Assembly (NCBI GenBank): GCA_947630385.1 | Contig: CANRHG010000002.1 | Coordinates: 1 to 33,528, forward strand | Reading direction: 5' to 3' | DNA from: an uncultured Eubacteriaceae bacterium | Lineage (GTDB): Bacteria > Bacillota > Clostridia > Eubacteriales > Eubacteriaceae | Length of the DNA stretch: 33,528 bases | In this document: positions 11,951-20,991 of the stretch, piece by piece | Layout of the letters: every line of letters starts with the position of its first letter | Numbering within the stretch: position 1 is the stretch's first letter | Made by a program: the position numbers and the translations under genes | The notes under the pieces: model-generated | What the model saw: only the letters and a program-made list of their open reading frames with translations | Told to the model about the DNA's origin: nothing | The model's database searches: none

Positions 11951-13168
11951 ATGAATTTTTTAAAGAAACTCGACAGAAAATATTGGTTTGTCCTCGTACT
12001 CTTCGCGGCGGTACTGCTCGCCCTGATCGTCTACGCCCCACAGGTTTCGGGCTTTTTTTCCTGGATCTGGAACGCCATCAGCGCTCTGGTCATCGGAGCC
12101 TGTATCGCTTACGTCTTAAATATCCTGATGGATTTTTTCAGTGAGCGGGTTTTCGGCTTTCTCCTAAATCCCAAGCTTCGGCGGATCTTAAGCCTGGTCT
12201 GCGCGATTTTAACTCTACTGATCGTCTTTATCGCACTGGCTTTGATCGTCATTCCCCAACTCGTTCAGGCCCTGGAGCTCTTAGCCAGAAAGATCCCCGG
12301 CGCGCTTGACGCGCTACAAAACGCGGTGACTACCCTCACCCAACGTTTTCCGGCGCTTTCAAATTCGCTCAACAGGACGCGGGCTTCGGGAGGGACGCTC
12401 AGCCGGACGGTGACAAATTTCTTGAGAAACGAACTACCAAAGACGCTCAGCGGAACCTTTAGTTTTGTCAGCCAGACCTTTAAGTCGGTCATGTCCTTTT
12501 TCATCGCGGTCCTTTTTGCCCTTTACCTGCTCATGGCCAAGAAGAGCCTGTACCGTCAGGTCAAAAAGATCGTCTACGGACTTTTGCCGGAAAAGTACGC
12601 AAACGAAACCCTATACATCTTTCATCTGACCAACGAAGATTTCCGTGCTTTTATCTACGGACGCGTTTTTGACGCGGTTTTGATGGCGATCGCTTACGGG
12701 ATCATCGCTTTTATTTTTAGGCTTCCCTATACGCTCATGATCGTATCGATCATCGCCGTATTCTCGGTCATCCCGCTCTTTGGCGCGATCATCAGTTGGG
12801 GTATCGGCTTTTTCCTTATCGTCACGGTCAACTTCTTGCAGGCGGTACTGTTTTCGGTGATCATCCTGTCGATCCTGTTTATCACCCGAAACTTCATCTA
12901 TCCGAGGCTCATCGGGTCGTCTTTGGGTCTACCCGACATCTGGGTCTTTGCTGCGGTCGTCGTAGGTGGAAAACTCTTCGGTCTGCCGGGGATGCTCACG
13001 GCCGTTCCGATCTTTTCGGTCCTTTACCGGCTGGCAAGTGAATTCGTCAACCGTAGATTAAGTTTAGATCCTAAAAAAGAGAGGGACGTAGAGACCCCGA
13101 TCAACTGGGAGCGCTACGATCCCGAGACCGAAGAATTTAAAGATACTACAGAGACAAAGAAAGAATGA
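11951..13168 (+). CDS. AI-2E family transporter/permease
   Basis: 405 aa multi-TM protein; AISALVIGACIAYVLNILMDFF, LPDIWVFAAVVVGGKLFGLPGMLTAVPIFSVLYRL, typical of PF01594; AGGAG upstream. Confidence 0.88.
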   Translation: MNFLKKLDRKYWFVLVLFAAVLLALIVYAPQVSGFFSWIWNAISALVIGACIAYVLNILMDFFSERVFGFLLNPKLRRILSLVCAILTLLIVFIALALIVIPQLVQALELLARKIPGALDALQNAVTTLTQRFPALSNSLNRTRASGGTLSRTVTNFLRNELPKTLSGTFSFVSQTFKSVMSFFIAVLFALYLLMAKKSLYRQVKKIVYGLLPEKYANETLYIFHLTNEDFRAFIYGRVFDAVLMAIAYGIIAFIFRLPYTLMIVSIIAVFSVIPLFGAIISWGIGFFLIVTVNFLQAVLFSVIILSILFITRNFIYPRLIGSSLGLPDIWVFAAVVVGGKLFGLPGMLTAVPIFSVLYRLASEFVNRRLSLDPKKERDVETPINWERYDPETEEFKDTTETKKE

Positions 13169-13175
13169 TTTATAG

Positions 13176-13205
13176 TGCAGTTCGGTTTCCGGGCTGCATT
13201 TTTTA
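13176..13205 (+). terminator. Intrinsic terminator after AI-2E-type permease
   Basis: TGCAGTTCGG ttt CCGGGCTGCA then TTTTTT. Confidence 0.85.
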
Positions 13206-13221
13206 TGTTTCACGTGAAACA
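13206..13221. promoter_or_regulatory. parS site 2
   Basis: Perfect TGTTTCACGTGAAACA. Confidence 0.95.
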
Positions 13222-13268
13222 TTGACATAATTCATGGTTTTCTAATTTCACTCCGCTTTGCTCTTTGA

Positions 13269-14021
13269 TCAGCTTTCCCTTCTATGCAGATCACGGATTC
13301 CAAGAACCGACGTAAGAACGACCCAGAAAAACGTTCCGGAGACGACTTTGATGATTTCGGAGAATGTCGGCAGGCTCTCGTGGGTGGCGTTGATGCCGAT
13401 GATCGCGAGCGTATCCGGAAAAAGCCAAAATCCGTTTAAGTAGCAAAACAGGCCGACGAAGCAACCGATAAAGCAGATCCCGATCGGAGCCGTAAAACTT
13501 TTGATTTTGAGCGACAGGTAAAGCTGTACGGAGGCGACGGCCATGACGCAGACGGGACCGGCAAAAAGATACCAAAGCGTAGTTGCCGGAAGGGGTGCGC
13601 GAAACCGAAGGATCACGAAGCCGCTAAAGACGTAAAGGGCGACCATAAAGACCTGTGAGATGATCGCAACAAAAAACAGGACCGTGAGTTTGCTAAACCA
13701 AATGTCCCTTGCATCAACGGGTAGAGTCCCCAGTAAGTTCCAGTTGTTTTGGTTGTGTTCGATCCGCCAAAGGCAGGCCGCGGCAATGCCCATTAAAAGC
13801 GGATAGAAAAAATAGCCGTAAAACAGGGCGACCTGTGTCCAAAGCCCGTACCAGGCTCCCCCACTTAGAGCTTCATTATTTAGATAGTAAGAGCCGCTAC
13901 CGATAAAGATACTAAGAAGCGGCAGCAACAAAACGGCCCACCAGAGCGGCGAGTTTTTTAATTTAAGAAATTCGACTTCAAGGCACTTACAAAAACCTAG
14001 ACGTTTTACTGTTTGCATCAA
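13269..14021 (-). CDS. ABC transporter permease, lantibiotic-immunity (LanG/LanE)-like
   Basis: 250 aa, about 6 hydrophobic segments; EFLKLKNSPLWWAVLLLPLLSIFIGS, WRIEHNQNNWNLLGTLPV resembles MutG/SpaG-type ABC2 permeases; overlaps the next permease gene. Confidence 0.7.
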   Translation of the reverse strand: MMQTVKRLGFCKCLEVEFLKLKNSPLWWAVLLLPLLSIFIGSGSYYLNNEALSGGAWYGLWTQVALFYGYFFYPLLMGIAAACLWRIEHNQNNWNLLGTLPVDARDIWFSKLTVLFFVAIISQVFMVALYVFSGFVILRFRAPLPATTLWYLFAGPVCVMAVASVQLYLSLKIKSFTAPIGICFIGCFVGLFCYLNGFWLFPDTLAIIGINATHESLPTFSEIIKVVSGTFFWVVLTSVLGIRDLHRRES

Positions 14022-14806
14022 ATCTCCCTCTTACTTAAAGCTCTCATTAAAGCGACGTTGGCTGCGATGAACAAAAGCGCTACGCCGAAAATTAAGACGT
14101 AGTTTGGATAGAGTTCTATAATCTTCCAGTTCATGATCCCGTCACTCCCCCTTCCTAAAGACTCGTTAGTGGCCAAAATATTAAGGGCGTAGTAACCCCA
14201 GGGTAAAAGATAGCAAAACCACCGTGGCATGAGCGGAGAGATCAGGGCGATAAACGAAGCAAACAGCCCTTCGATAAGAACTACGGCTTGATTTCTATAA
14301 AAAACAGCCAAGCCTTGGGCGATCGTTAAGGTCATTACGTTTGCTCCCGATAGACCGATAAAGGAAAGCAAAAGTTTTCCGACGGGTATAGGGGCCCCTA
14401 AGATTTGGTGGAGGCGAAAAACGGCCGTAAGGTAAAACAAAAGCGTCGTTAATTCCATCAGAAAAAAGACGGTCAAAAACTTGACGCTCCACAGCGTTTT
14501 AAAATCCTCGTTCGCGGTGATTAGTAGTCTCCAGTTTTCGTTTTTGTTCTCAAGATCGATTAGCTTCGAGATGAGCAGGCTCGCCATGACCGGAAGGATC
14601 AGCGCGAGCAGCCAAACGATTTCGGATTGTTCGTAAAAATAGACGAGTTCGACCGAAGCGTAGTGGATATGCGGCGAAAAACTAAAGGTGCGCAGGTTGT
14701 ACAGAAGGTAGGCGAGCGGCGCAACCGTTAAGAGGAGCCAACTGAGAAAAAAGTATTTGTGCTTTAGTTTGTACAGTTCCAGGTTAAAGGCTTTACTTAG
14801 GTTCAT
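14018..14806 (-). CDS. ABC transporter permease, lantibiotic-immunity (LanE)-like
   Basis: 262 aa, ELYKLKHKYFFLSWLLLTVAPL, LIDLENKNENWRLLITANEDF; in operon with ATPase. Confidence 0.7.
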   Translation of the reverse strand: MNLSKAFNLELYKLKHKYFFLSWLLLTVAPLAYLLYNLRTFSFSPHIHYASVELVYFYEQSEIVWLLALILPVMASLLISKLIDLENKNENWRLLITANEDFKTLWSVKFLTVFFLMELTTLLFYLTAVFRLHQILGAPIPVGKLLLSFIGLSGANVMTLTIAQGLAVFYRNQAVVLIEGLFASFIALISPLMPRWFCYLLPWGYYALNILATNESLGRGSDGIMNWKIIELYPNYVLIFGVALLFIAANVALMRALSKREI

Positions 14807-15704
14807 CGCGCTCTCCTATTATTTCAAAATACAGATCTTCGAGATTTAACTGCTCATGACTTAGTTCGTAGATTCCGATTCCCGCGTTCACGAGCTTTTT
14901 TATAAGCGGTGGGATCTCTTCTTTTTTCAAATTCTCAAAAACGAGTTTGTCATCTAAAAGCTTCGGATGGTAGTCGGAGAGCACCTCTAACCCTAGAAGA
15001 CCGTCGTCCGTCTCAAGCGTCGTCTTTAACTTTTTGTAGCGCTCAAGTTCTTTTAGCGTTCCCTCAAAAATCAGCTTCCCATCTTTTAAGATCCCAATTA
15101 TATCGGCGATTTTTTCGATCTCACTGAGTTGGTGGCTTGAGATCATCACCGTTATGTTCCGCTTTCGCGCCAAACTTTTAAGGAGCTCTCTGATCTCTCT
15201 TATACCTTCCGGATCCAGCCCGTTTGTGGGTTCATCTAAGATCAAAAGCTTCGGATCCCTCAAAAGCGCCATGGCGATGGCGAGCCTTTGTTTCATTCCA
15301 AGGGAATAATTTTTGACCTTCTTATCCCTTTCCTCATATAATCCGACGAGTTTTAAAACCTTTTCGCTTTCTTCTTCAGATACATCTAAAATTTTCTCGA
15401 GTAGTTTTAGGTTTTCCTTTCCCGTTAGATGGCCGTAGTAAGACGGGTTCTCAATAATACTTCCCGTCTTTTTTAAAATCTCGATCCGGTTTTCTTCAAA
15501 AGGGGTCCCAAAGATCTCGATTCTTCCACCCGACGGTGGGGTAAGTCCCAGAAGCATCTTCATCGTCGTGGTTTTACCCGCGCCGTTAGCGCCCAAAAAG
15601 CCGTAGATTTTTCCTTCCGGAATCTTAAGGTTGAGCCCGTCTACGCGGTTGATCCCGCCGTAGGTTTTGGTAAGATTTTCCGTTTTAATCACTGGAGTTT
15701 TCAT
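14793..15704 (-). CDS. ABC transporter ATP-binding protein, lantibiotic-protection (LanF)-like
   Basis: Start set at ATG 15704 (MKTPVIKTENLTKTYGG); FLGANGAGKTTTMKMLLGL, YSLGMKQRLAIAMALL, LLILDEPTNGLDP. ORF track start 15926 is too early. Confidence 0.88.
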   Translation of the reverse strand: MKTPVIKTENLTKTYGGINRVDGLNLKIPEGKIYGFLGANGAGKTTTMKMLLGLTPPSGGRIEIFGTPFEENRIEILKKTGSIIENPSYYGHLTGKENLKLLEKILDVSEEESEKVLKLVGLYEERDKKVKNYSLGMKQRLAIAMALLRDPKLLILDEPTNGLDPEGIREIRELLKSLARKRNITVMISSHQLSEIEKIADIIGILKDGKLIFEGTLKELERYKKLKTTLETDDGLLGLEVLSDYHPKLLDDKLVFENLKKEEIPPLIKKLVNAGIGIYELSHEQLNLEDLYFEIIGERDEPK

Positions 15705-15831
15705 TTTTCTAATTATGCCGTACCAGGCTTGTAGGTTTCTTAAGCGGTCTTGGAATTTACCTTGATTTTTTGATAATCGGGCACATCCATCTGTAAAACC
15801 GTTAAAATCGGTAGTGGAAAAGGAAATTACG

Positions 15832-16524
15832 ATGAATCCAGAAAGAATTCTTTTTGTCGACGATGACGGTGAGTTAAGAGAGCTCATCAAGGATCTATTG
15901 TCCGCCCACGGTTTTAAGTCGGTCACGACGGCCGGCGATGGGATCGAAGCGTTAAAAATACTAAAACAGGGGAAAACGGATCTGGTCGTCTTAGACGTGA
16001 TGATGCCACACCTTGACGGCCTTGATCTTTTAAAAATTATTCGCGAAAATTCGAACGTCCCGGTGATTCTACTGACGGCAAAAGGCGAGGACGAAGACCG
16101 TATCCAAGGTTTTGAGTACGGGGCCGACGATTATCTGGTAAAGCCGTTTTTGACCAAGGAACTGATCCTTAGGATCAAGGCCGTACTGCGTAGGGCTTAC
16201 CCGGGACACCACAATAAGGTTTTGCTCGATTTTTGTGAGATCCGGTTTGACAAGGCCGAAGCGTTAAAAAACGATGGCACAAGCTATAACCTTACGGCCA
16301 AGGAGAGCAAGATCCTAAAAAAGCTTTATGAAAATTCCGGCTGCATCGTTTCGCTCGACGCTCTTTGTGAGTGCGCCATCGGTGAGAACACGTACGGCTA
16401 TGAGAATACCTTAATGTCACACATTCGCCATATCCGTGAAAAAATCGAAGAAGATCCGAGCCGGCCGAAAAGTTTGATCACGGTTCGCGGGCTCGGTTAT
16501 AAACTGGTAACAAAAAATGATTGA
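15832..16524 (+). CDS. OmpR-family response regulator
   Basis: MNPERILFVDDDGELRELIKDLL, LVVLDVMMPHLDGLDLL, LVKPF, winged-helix IREKIEEDPSRPKSLITVRGLGYKL; AAAGGAAA upstream of ATG 15832. Confidence 0.92.
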   Translation: MNPERILFVDDDGELRELIKDLLSAHGFKSVTTAGDGIEALKILKQGKTDLVVLDVMMPHLDGLDLLKIIRENSNVPVILLTAKGEDEDRIQGFEYGADDYLVKPFLTKELILRIKAVLRRAYPGHHNKVLLDFCEIRFDKAEALKNDGTSYNLTAKESKILKKLYENSGCIVSLDALCECAIGENTYGYENTLMSHIRHIREKIEEDPSRPKSLITVRGLGYKLVTKND

Positions 16525-17779
16525 ATACTTTAGAAAAAACCTCGTTCAAAGCGTCCTACTTTTCGTGCTGTTCGCTTTTTTTAACCTGGCCGTATTCGTC
16601 GGCTTTACGGTTTATCTCGCCTGGAGCGAGTCGTCCGAAACCTACGAAGAGCGCCTCAGTTTTGATACGATCGAAGACTCCCTTGCGGGGACCGGCTTAA
16701 ACGCTAATGAGCTCGAAGAAGAACTAAAGAGACGCGGCCACTTCTACCTCTTAATTGCGTCCGACGGTAGTATTATAAGCAGCGCGGCCCTGCCCGAGGA
16801 ATTAAACACCCACTATACCCTTTCGGACGTCGCGTCGTTTTCGCGGTGGTACCTTAAGGGTTATCCGGTCAACACGAAGATTTTAGGCTCCGGGGAGCTC
16901 CTCGTCTACGGTTTTCCGAAAGACAAGGTCGTTAAATACGCCCTGACCTTTCCGACGACGGGCTTTGTGCAAACGCTGATCTTCTTTCCCCTACTTTTGG
17001 TTGTAAACTTTCTTTTTTTCCTGTTCCTGTTTTTAAGAAGACAAAAAAACACACAAAAAGAGGTACGGCCCGTGCTCGAGGGAATACAGGGACTTGGGAG
17101 CAAAGACTTCTCCCCGCTCGACGAGACCGGAAATTTTTTGGATCTTAAGCGGGCGCTCAACAAGACCGATAAGATCCTGAAACAAAAGGAAGCGGACCGC
17201 AGAGACTGGATCGGCGGAATCTCCCACGACGTGCGCACCCCGCTTTCGGTGATCTCGGCGAGCTGTGAGTTGATCAAAAACGAAGAACTGTCCCGACGCA
17301 TCAGGCTCAACGTGCTTAAGATAAAAAATCTGGTCGACAGTTTAAACCTACAGAACAAATTAAATTACGGGATAAGCCCGGGAAAGACCGAAACGTACCG
17401 GCTTTCTTCCGTATTAAGAGAGAGTGCGGTGGGCTTTATCAACGAAAACGATCTGGGAAGCTGCGAGCTTAAGCTTATAGTAGAGCCGGAACTTGAAAGT
17501 TTTAAGACCGCGCTCGACCCTTACCTGTTTGGGAGACTCTTAAACAACCTTCTAAACAACGGCCTGGTCCATAATCCCGACGGAACCGTGATCACGGTAC
17601 GTCTCTATAACGATCACGGTCCCGTGCTGTCGGTCTTAAATCCTATAGACGGGTCCTCCCGCTCCGGTACCGGTGTGGGGCTGGCCCTGGTTGAAAAAAT
17701 CGCCAAGTACCACGGGTGGGAGAGCCAGATCATAAGAGACGGCCGTTTTGAGGTCCGCATTATCCTGACCTCTCCGTAA
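16517..17779 (+). CDS. Sensor histidine kinase
   Basis: Two TM segments with an extracellular loop, RRDWIGGISHDVRTPLSVIS H-box, LNNLLNNGLVHNPDG N-box, GTGVGLALVEKIAKYHGW G-box; overlaps the response regulator by 8 nt. Confidence 0.92.
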   Translation: MIEYFRKNLVQSVLLFVLFAFFNLAVFVGFTVYLAWSESSETYEERLSFDTIEDSLAGTGLNANELEEELKRRGHFYLLIASDGSIISSAALPEELNTHYTLSDVASFSRWYLKGYPVNTKILGSGELLVYGFPKDKVVKYALTFPTTGFVQTLIFFPLLLVVNFLFFLFLFLRRQKNTQKEVRPVLEGIQGLGSKDFSPLDETGNFLDLKRALNKTDKILKQKEADRRDWIGGISHDVRTPLSVISASCELIKNEELSRRIRLNVLKIKNLVDSLNLQNKLNYGISPGKTETYRLSSVLRESAVGFINENDLGSCELKLIVEPELESFKTALDPYLFGRLLNNLLNNGLVHNPDGTVITVRLYNDHGPVLSVLNPIDGSSRSGTGVGLALVEKIAKYHGWESQIIRDGRFEVRIILTSP

Positions 17780-17789
17780 GAACATTCGA

Positions 17790-17805
17790 TGTTTCACGTG
17801 GAACA
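17790..17805. promoter_or_regulatory. parS site 3
   Basis: TGTTTCACGTGGAACA; reverse complement TGTTCCACGTGAAACA fits TGTTNCACGTGAAACA. Confidence 0.85.
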
Positions 17806-17823
17806 TTAAAATTGGATCTATGA

Positions 17824-17853
17824 TTGTTTCACGTGAAACATTTCTTGTATAAT
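17824..17853 (+). promoter_or_regulatory. Candidate promoter of rsmG-noc-parA-parB overlapping parS
   Basis: TTGTTT (17824-17829), 18-bp spacer, TATAAT (17848-17853); parS occupies the -35 and spacer. Confidence 0.5.
17825..17840. promoter_or_regulatory. parS site 4
   Basis: Perfect TGTTTCACGTGAAACA, 35 bp from site 3. Confidence 0.95.
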
Positions 17854-17862
17854 TGTAGCTAC

Positions 17863-18588
17863 ATGAGTGGTTTATATGAAAATATTTTAAGAAACTCGTG
17901 CGCGGATTTGGGCATCGCTTTGAGCCAGGATCAGTGCAGCCGGTTGATCGAATATATGAACAAGATCCTAGACATCAATACAAAAATCAACCTGACGCGA
18001 ATCGTCGATCCGATGGAGTTTATCGAAAAACATCTGATCGACTCGCTGCTTGCGCTGGAATACATGCCGGACGAAAAAACCAAAGTCATCGACGTGGGGA
18101 CCGGCGGAGGTTTTCCGGGGGTACCGGTCGCGATCATGCGCCCGCTCAGCCACGTCGTACTGCTCGACGCCACGGCAAAAAAGCTAAAAGTCGTCGATAC
18201 GATCGTCGAAGAGATCGGGCTAAAAAACGTACTGTGCGTTCACGCCCGCGCGGAAGTGGCTTCGACGCTGCCCGCGTACCGGGAAAAGTATAAGTACGCG
18301 CTGAGCCGGGCCGTCGCGCCGATGCCGATACTCGCGGAGCTGTGCCTGCCTTTTGTGGAGCCGGGCGGTGAGTTTATCGCGTTAAAAGGAAAAAACTACG
18401 AGCCGGAACTCGAACAGGCCCGTGAGATCATCGCGAAGCTCGGGGGCGAAATCACCAACGTCGAAAAGATCGTCACCGAACCGTCGCTCACGACGCGGGT
18501 ATTTATAGAGGTCGTCAAAAAAGAAAAGACCAAGAGCCTCTATCCGAGGAGTTTTTCCGAAATTAAGAAAAATTACAAGAAGCTGTGA
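17863..18588 (+). CDS. rsmG: 16S rRNA (guanine527-N7)-methyltransferase RsmG
   Basis: INLTRIVDPMEFIEKHLIDSLLAL, VIDVGTGGGFPGVPVAI; start placed at ATG 17863 because the ORF-track start 17824 reads through parS. Confidence 0.93.
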   Translation: MSGLYENILRNSCADLGIALSQDQCSRLIEYMNKILDINTKINLTRIVDPMEFIEKHLIDSLLALEYMPDEKTKVIDVGTGGGFPGVPVAIMRPLSHVVLLDATAKKLKVVDTIVEEIGLKNVLCVHARAEVASTLPAYREKYKYALSRAVAPMPILAELCLPFVEPGGEFIALKGKNYEPELEQAREIIAKLGGEITNVEKIVTEPSLTTRVFIEVVKKEKTKSLYPRSFSEIKKNYKKL

Positions 18589-19379
18589 AAGACGTTATCG
18601 AAAAAATCGACATTTCAAAGATCCTTCCGAACCCGAACCAGCCGCGAAAGCATTTCGATTCCGAAGCGCTGCGGGAACTGTCCGAGTCGATCAAAACCTA
18701 CGGGCTGATCTCGCCGGTCAAGGTTCGAAAACTCTCCGAAGACCTGTACGAACTCGTCGTCGGCGAACGGCGCCTGAGGGCCTCGAAACTGGCCGGCCTA
18801 AAGGAGATCCCGTCGATCATTACGGAGATCTCGGACCAGGATTCGGCGGTTTTGTCGATCATGGAAAACATACAACGGGAAAATCTCACCTTTTTTGAAG
18901 AAGCCCGCTCTTACAACCAGCTGATCGATTATTACGATATGACCCAAGAACAGGTCGCTAAGGCCCTGGGAAAATCCCAGTCGTTTATCGCCAATAAGGT
19001 GCGGCTCTTAAAGCTGGACGACGAGATCGCCGATTTGATCGTTGACAAACGTTTGTCCGAACGCCACGCCCGGGCCCTGTTGCGTCTGCCGGAAGTCGAG
19101 CTTCAAAAGGAAGTCATCGCACAGATCGTCACGAGGGACCTGAACGTCAAAAAGACCGAGGTGCTCGTCGAAAAGATAAGAAACGAGCGCATGTTCAACA
19201 ACTACGGCGAGAGCATGGAAGGCAAAAAAGCCCGGGTCAAGACCTATATCAACTCGAAGATCTACGTCAACACGATCAAAAAGGCGTACAAGGAGATCAA
19301 GGAATTTAATAAGAACGTTTCGTACAGCGAAGAGGACAATTCGGATTTTATTGAGATCAAGATAAAAATTCCAAAATAA
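18585..19379 (+). CDS. noc: Noc-like ParB-family nucleoid occlusion protein
   Basis: VVGERRLRASKLAG, ENIQRENLTFFEEARSY; helix-turn-helix GKSQSFIANKVRLLKL has the Noc-type Q/K/K specificity residues; between rsmG and parA. Confidence 0.85.
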   Translation: MKDVIEKIDISKILPNPNQPRKHFDSEALRELSESIKTYGLISPVKVRKLSEDLYELVVGERRLRASKLAGLKEIPSIITEISDQDSAVLSIMENIQRENLTFFEEARSYNQLIDYYDMTQEQVAKALGKSQSFIANKVRLLKLDDEIADLIVDKRLSERHARALLRLPEVELQKEVIAQIVTRDLNVKKTEVLVEKIRNERMFNNYGESMEGKKARVKTYINSKIYVNTIKKAYKEIKEFNKNVSYSEEDNSDFIEIKIKIPK

Positions 19380-19382
19380 CCA

Positions 19383-20159
19383 ATGGGAAAAATTATTGCG
19401 GTGTTTAATCAAAAAGGCGGGGTCGGAAAAACAACCTCAGTGTTGAATCTGGCGACCGCCTTAAGTTTTGACGGAAAAAAGGTGCTTATCTGCGACATCG
19501 ACCCACAGGCCAACGCGACCAGCGGCCTGGGGCTGGATAAAGACCATATCCAAAAGAGCCTTTACGACGTTTTGAGTCAAAACGTGACGGTCAAAGAGGG
19601 GATTCTCACGACGGGGTACGACAACCTGCACCTGCTTCCGTCGGGAAGGGATCTGGCCGGAATCGAGGTCGAGATCGCCTCAAAAGGAGACCGGGAGCGG
19701 TACCTAAAACGTCGTCTCGACGAGATAAGGGACTACTACGATTACATCTTCATCGATTGTCCGCCGTCGCTGGGCCTACTTACGATCAACGCGCTGACGG
19801 CGGCCGACAGCGTCATCGTCCCGATCCAGTGCGAGTATTACGCGCTCGAAGGCGTGGGCGATTTATTGTACACGGTCGATCTCGTAAAGCACGGTTTAAA
19901 CCCGGATCTTTCGATCGAAGGCGTCCTGCTGACGATGCAGGACGGCCGCACCAATCTTTCCGAACAGGTGGCGCAGGAAGTTCGGGATTTTTTTAAAGAC
20001 AAAGTCTACAAGACGGCCATTCCTAGAAACGTCCGTCTTGCGGAAGCGCCGAGTTTTGGTAAGACGATCTTTGACTACGCTTACCGCTCCAAGGGCTCGG
20101 CGGCTTACCAGGCCTTTGCCAAAGAATTTCTAGAAAGACAGGATCATGGCATTAGGTAG
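19383..20159 (+). CDS. parA: Chromosome partitioning ATPase ParA/Soj
   Basis: NQKGGVGKTTSVLNLATALS, DIDPQANATSGLG, FIDCPPSLGLLTINAL. Confidence 0.96.
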   Translation: MGKIIAVFNQKGGVGKTTSVLNLATALSFDGKKVLICDIDPQANATSGLGLDKDHIQKSLYDVLSQNVTVKEGILTTGYDNLHLLPSGRDLAGIEVEIASKGDRERYLKRRLDEIRDYYDYIFIDCPPSLGLLTINALTAADSVIVPIQCEYYALEGVGDLLYTVDLVKHGLNPDLSIEGVLLTMQDGRTNLSEQVAQEVRDFFKDKVYKTAIPRNVRLAEAPSFGKTIFDYAYRSKGSAAYQAFAKEFLERQDHGIR

Positions 20160-20991
20160 AGGTTTAAAATCCCTGATCCCTCAAAAAGAGGAATCCACGT
20201 TGCGGACGGTTTCGCCCGAGCTGATCAAGCCCAACCCCGATCAACCCCGGGAGATCTTTGACGAGTCAAAACTCAAAGAGCTGTCAAGATCGATCAAAAA
20301 CCACGGCGTGATCGAGCCGATCATCGTCAGGGAACGGGACGGAAACTTCGAGATCATCGCCGGGGAGCGGCGGTGGCGGGCCTCGGTACTGGCCGGTATC
20401 GAAGAAGTTCCCGTGATCGTCAGCGATCTGGACGACAACGCCTCGCTCGAGATGGCCTTAATTGAGAACATGCAGCGAGAAGATCTGAACGTGGTCGAAC
20501 TCGCCAGGGGCTATAAAATGCTACTCGACCGTTTTTCGTACTCACAGGAAGAGCTCGCCACCAAACTCGGGATTTCGCGCACCAACCTAACGAATACGCT
20601 GCGGATTTTAAAGCTTTCGGATAAAATCCAGGAGAAACTTCTCTTGGGCAAGATCTCCTTTGGCGCGGCGCGGGCCCTGCTTTCGGTCGAAGACGAAGCC
20701 CGCCAGCTCGAGATCGCCCGGATGGTCGAAGAAAAGGATCTGAGCGTGCGCGAAGTCGAGCGGATGATCCGAAACCAGGACAGTCCCAAAAAGAAGCGGG
20801 AGAAGACGATTTTCATTAGAGATCTTGAAGAACGGCTCTCACAACACACCGACAGCAAGGTAAACATCACCAACCACAAGCAAAACGGTGTGGATAAGGG
20901 CAAGATTGAGATCCGGTATTCGTCCCTGGAGCATTTGCAGTCGATATTAAATAAAATTGGCCTTGAAGAGGTAAACAATGAAGTTTTATGA
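20146..20991 (+). CDS. parB: Chromosome partitioning protein ParB/Spo0J
   Basis: MALGRGLKSLIP, AGERRWRAS, ENMQREDLNVVE, HTH LGISRTNLTNTLRILKL with ParB-type R/T residues. Confidence 0.96.
   Translation: MALGRGLKSLIPQKEESTLRTVSPELIKPNPDQPREIFDESKLKELSRSIKNHGVIEPIIVRERDGNFEIIAGERRWRASVLAGIEEVPVIVSDLDDNASLEMALIENMQREDLNVVELARGYKMLLDRFSYSQEELATKLGISRTNLTNTLRILKLSDKIQEKLLLGKISFGAARALLSVEDEARQLEIARMVEEKDLSVREVERMIRNQDSPKKKREKTIFIRDLEERLSQHTDSKVNITNHKQNGVDKGKIEIRYSSLEHLQSILNKIGLEEVNNEVL

Noticed and set aside
17824-17862. N-terminal extension MFHVKHFLYNCSY of RsmG
   Set aside because: It is a translation of parS plus the -10 region; ATG 17863 fits RsmG alignment better.
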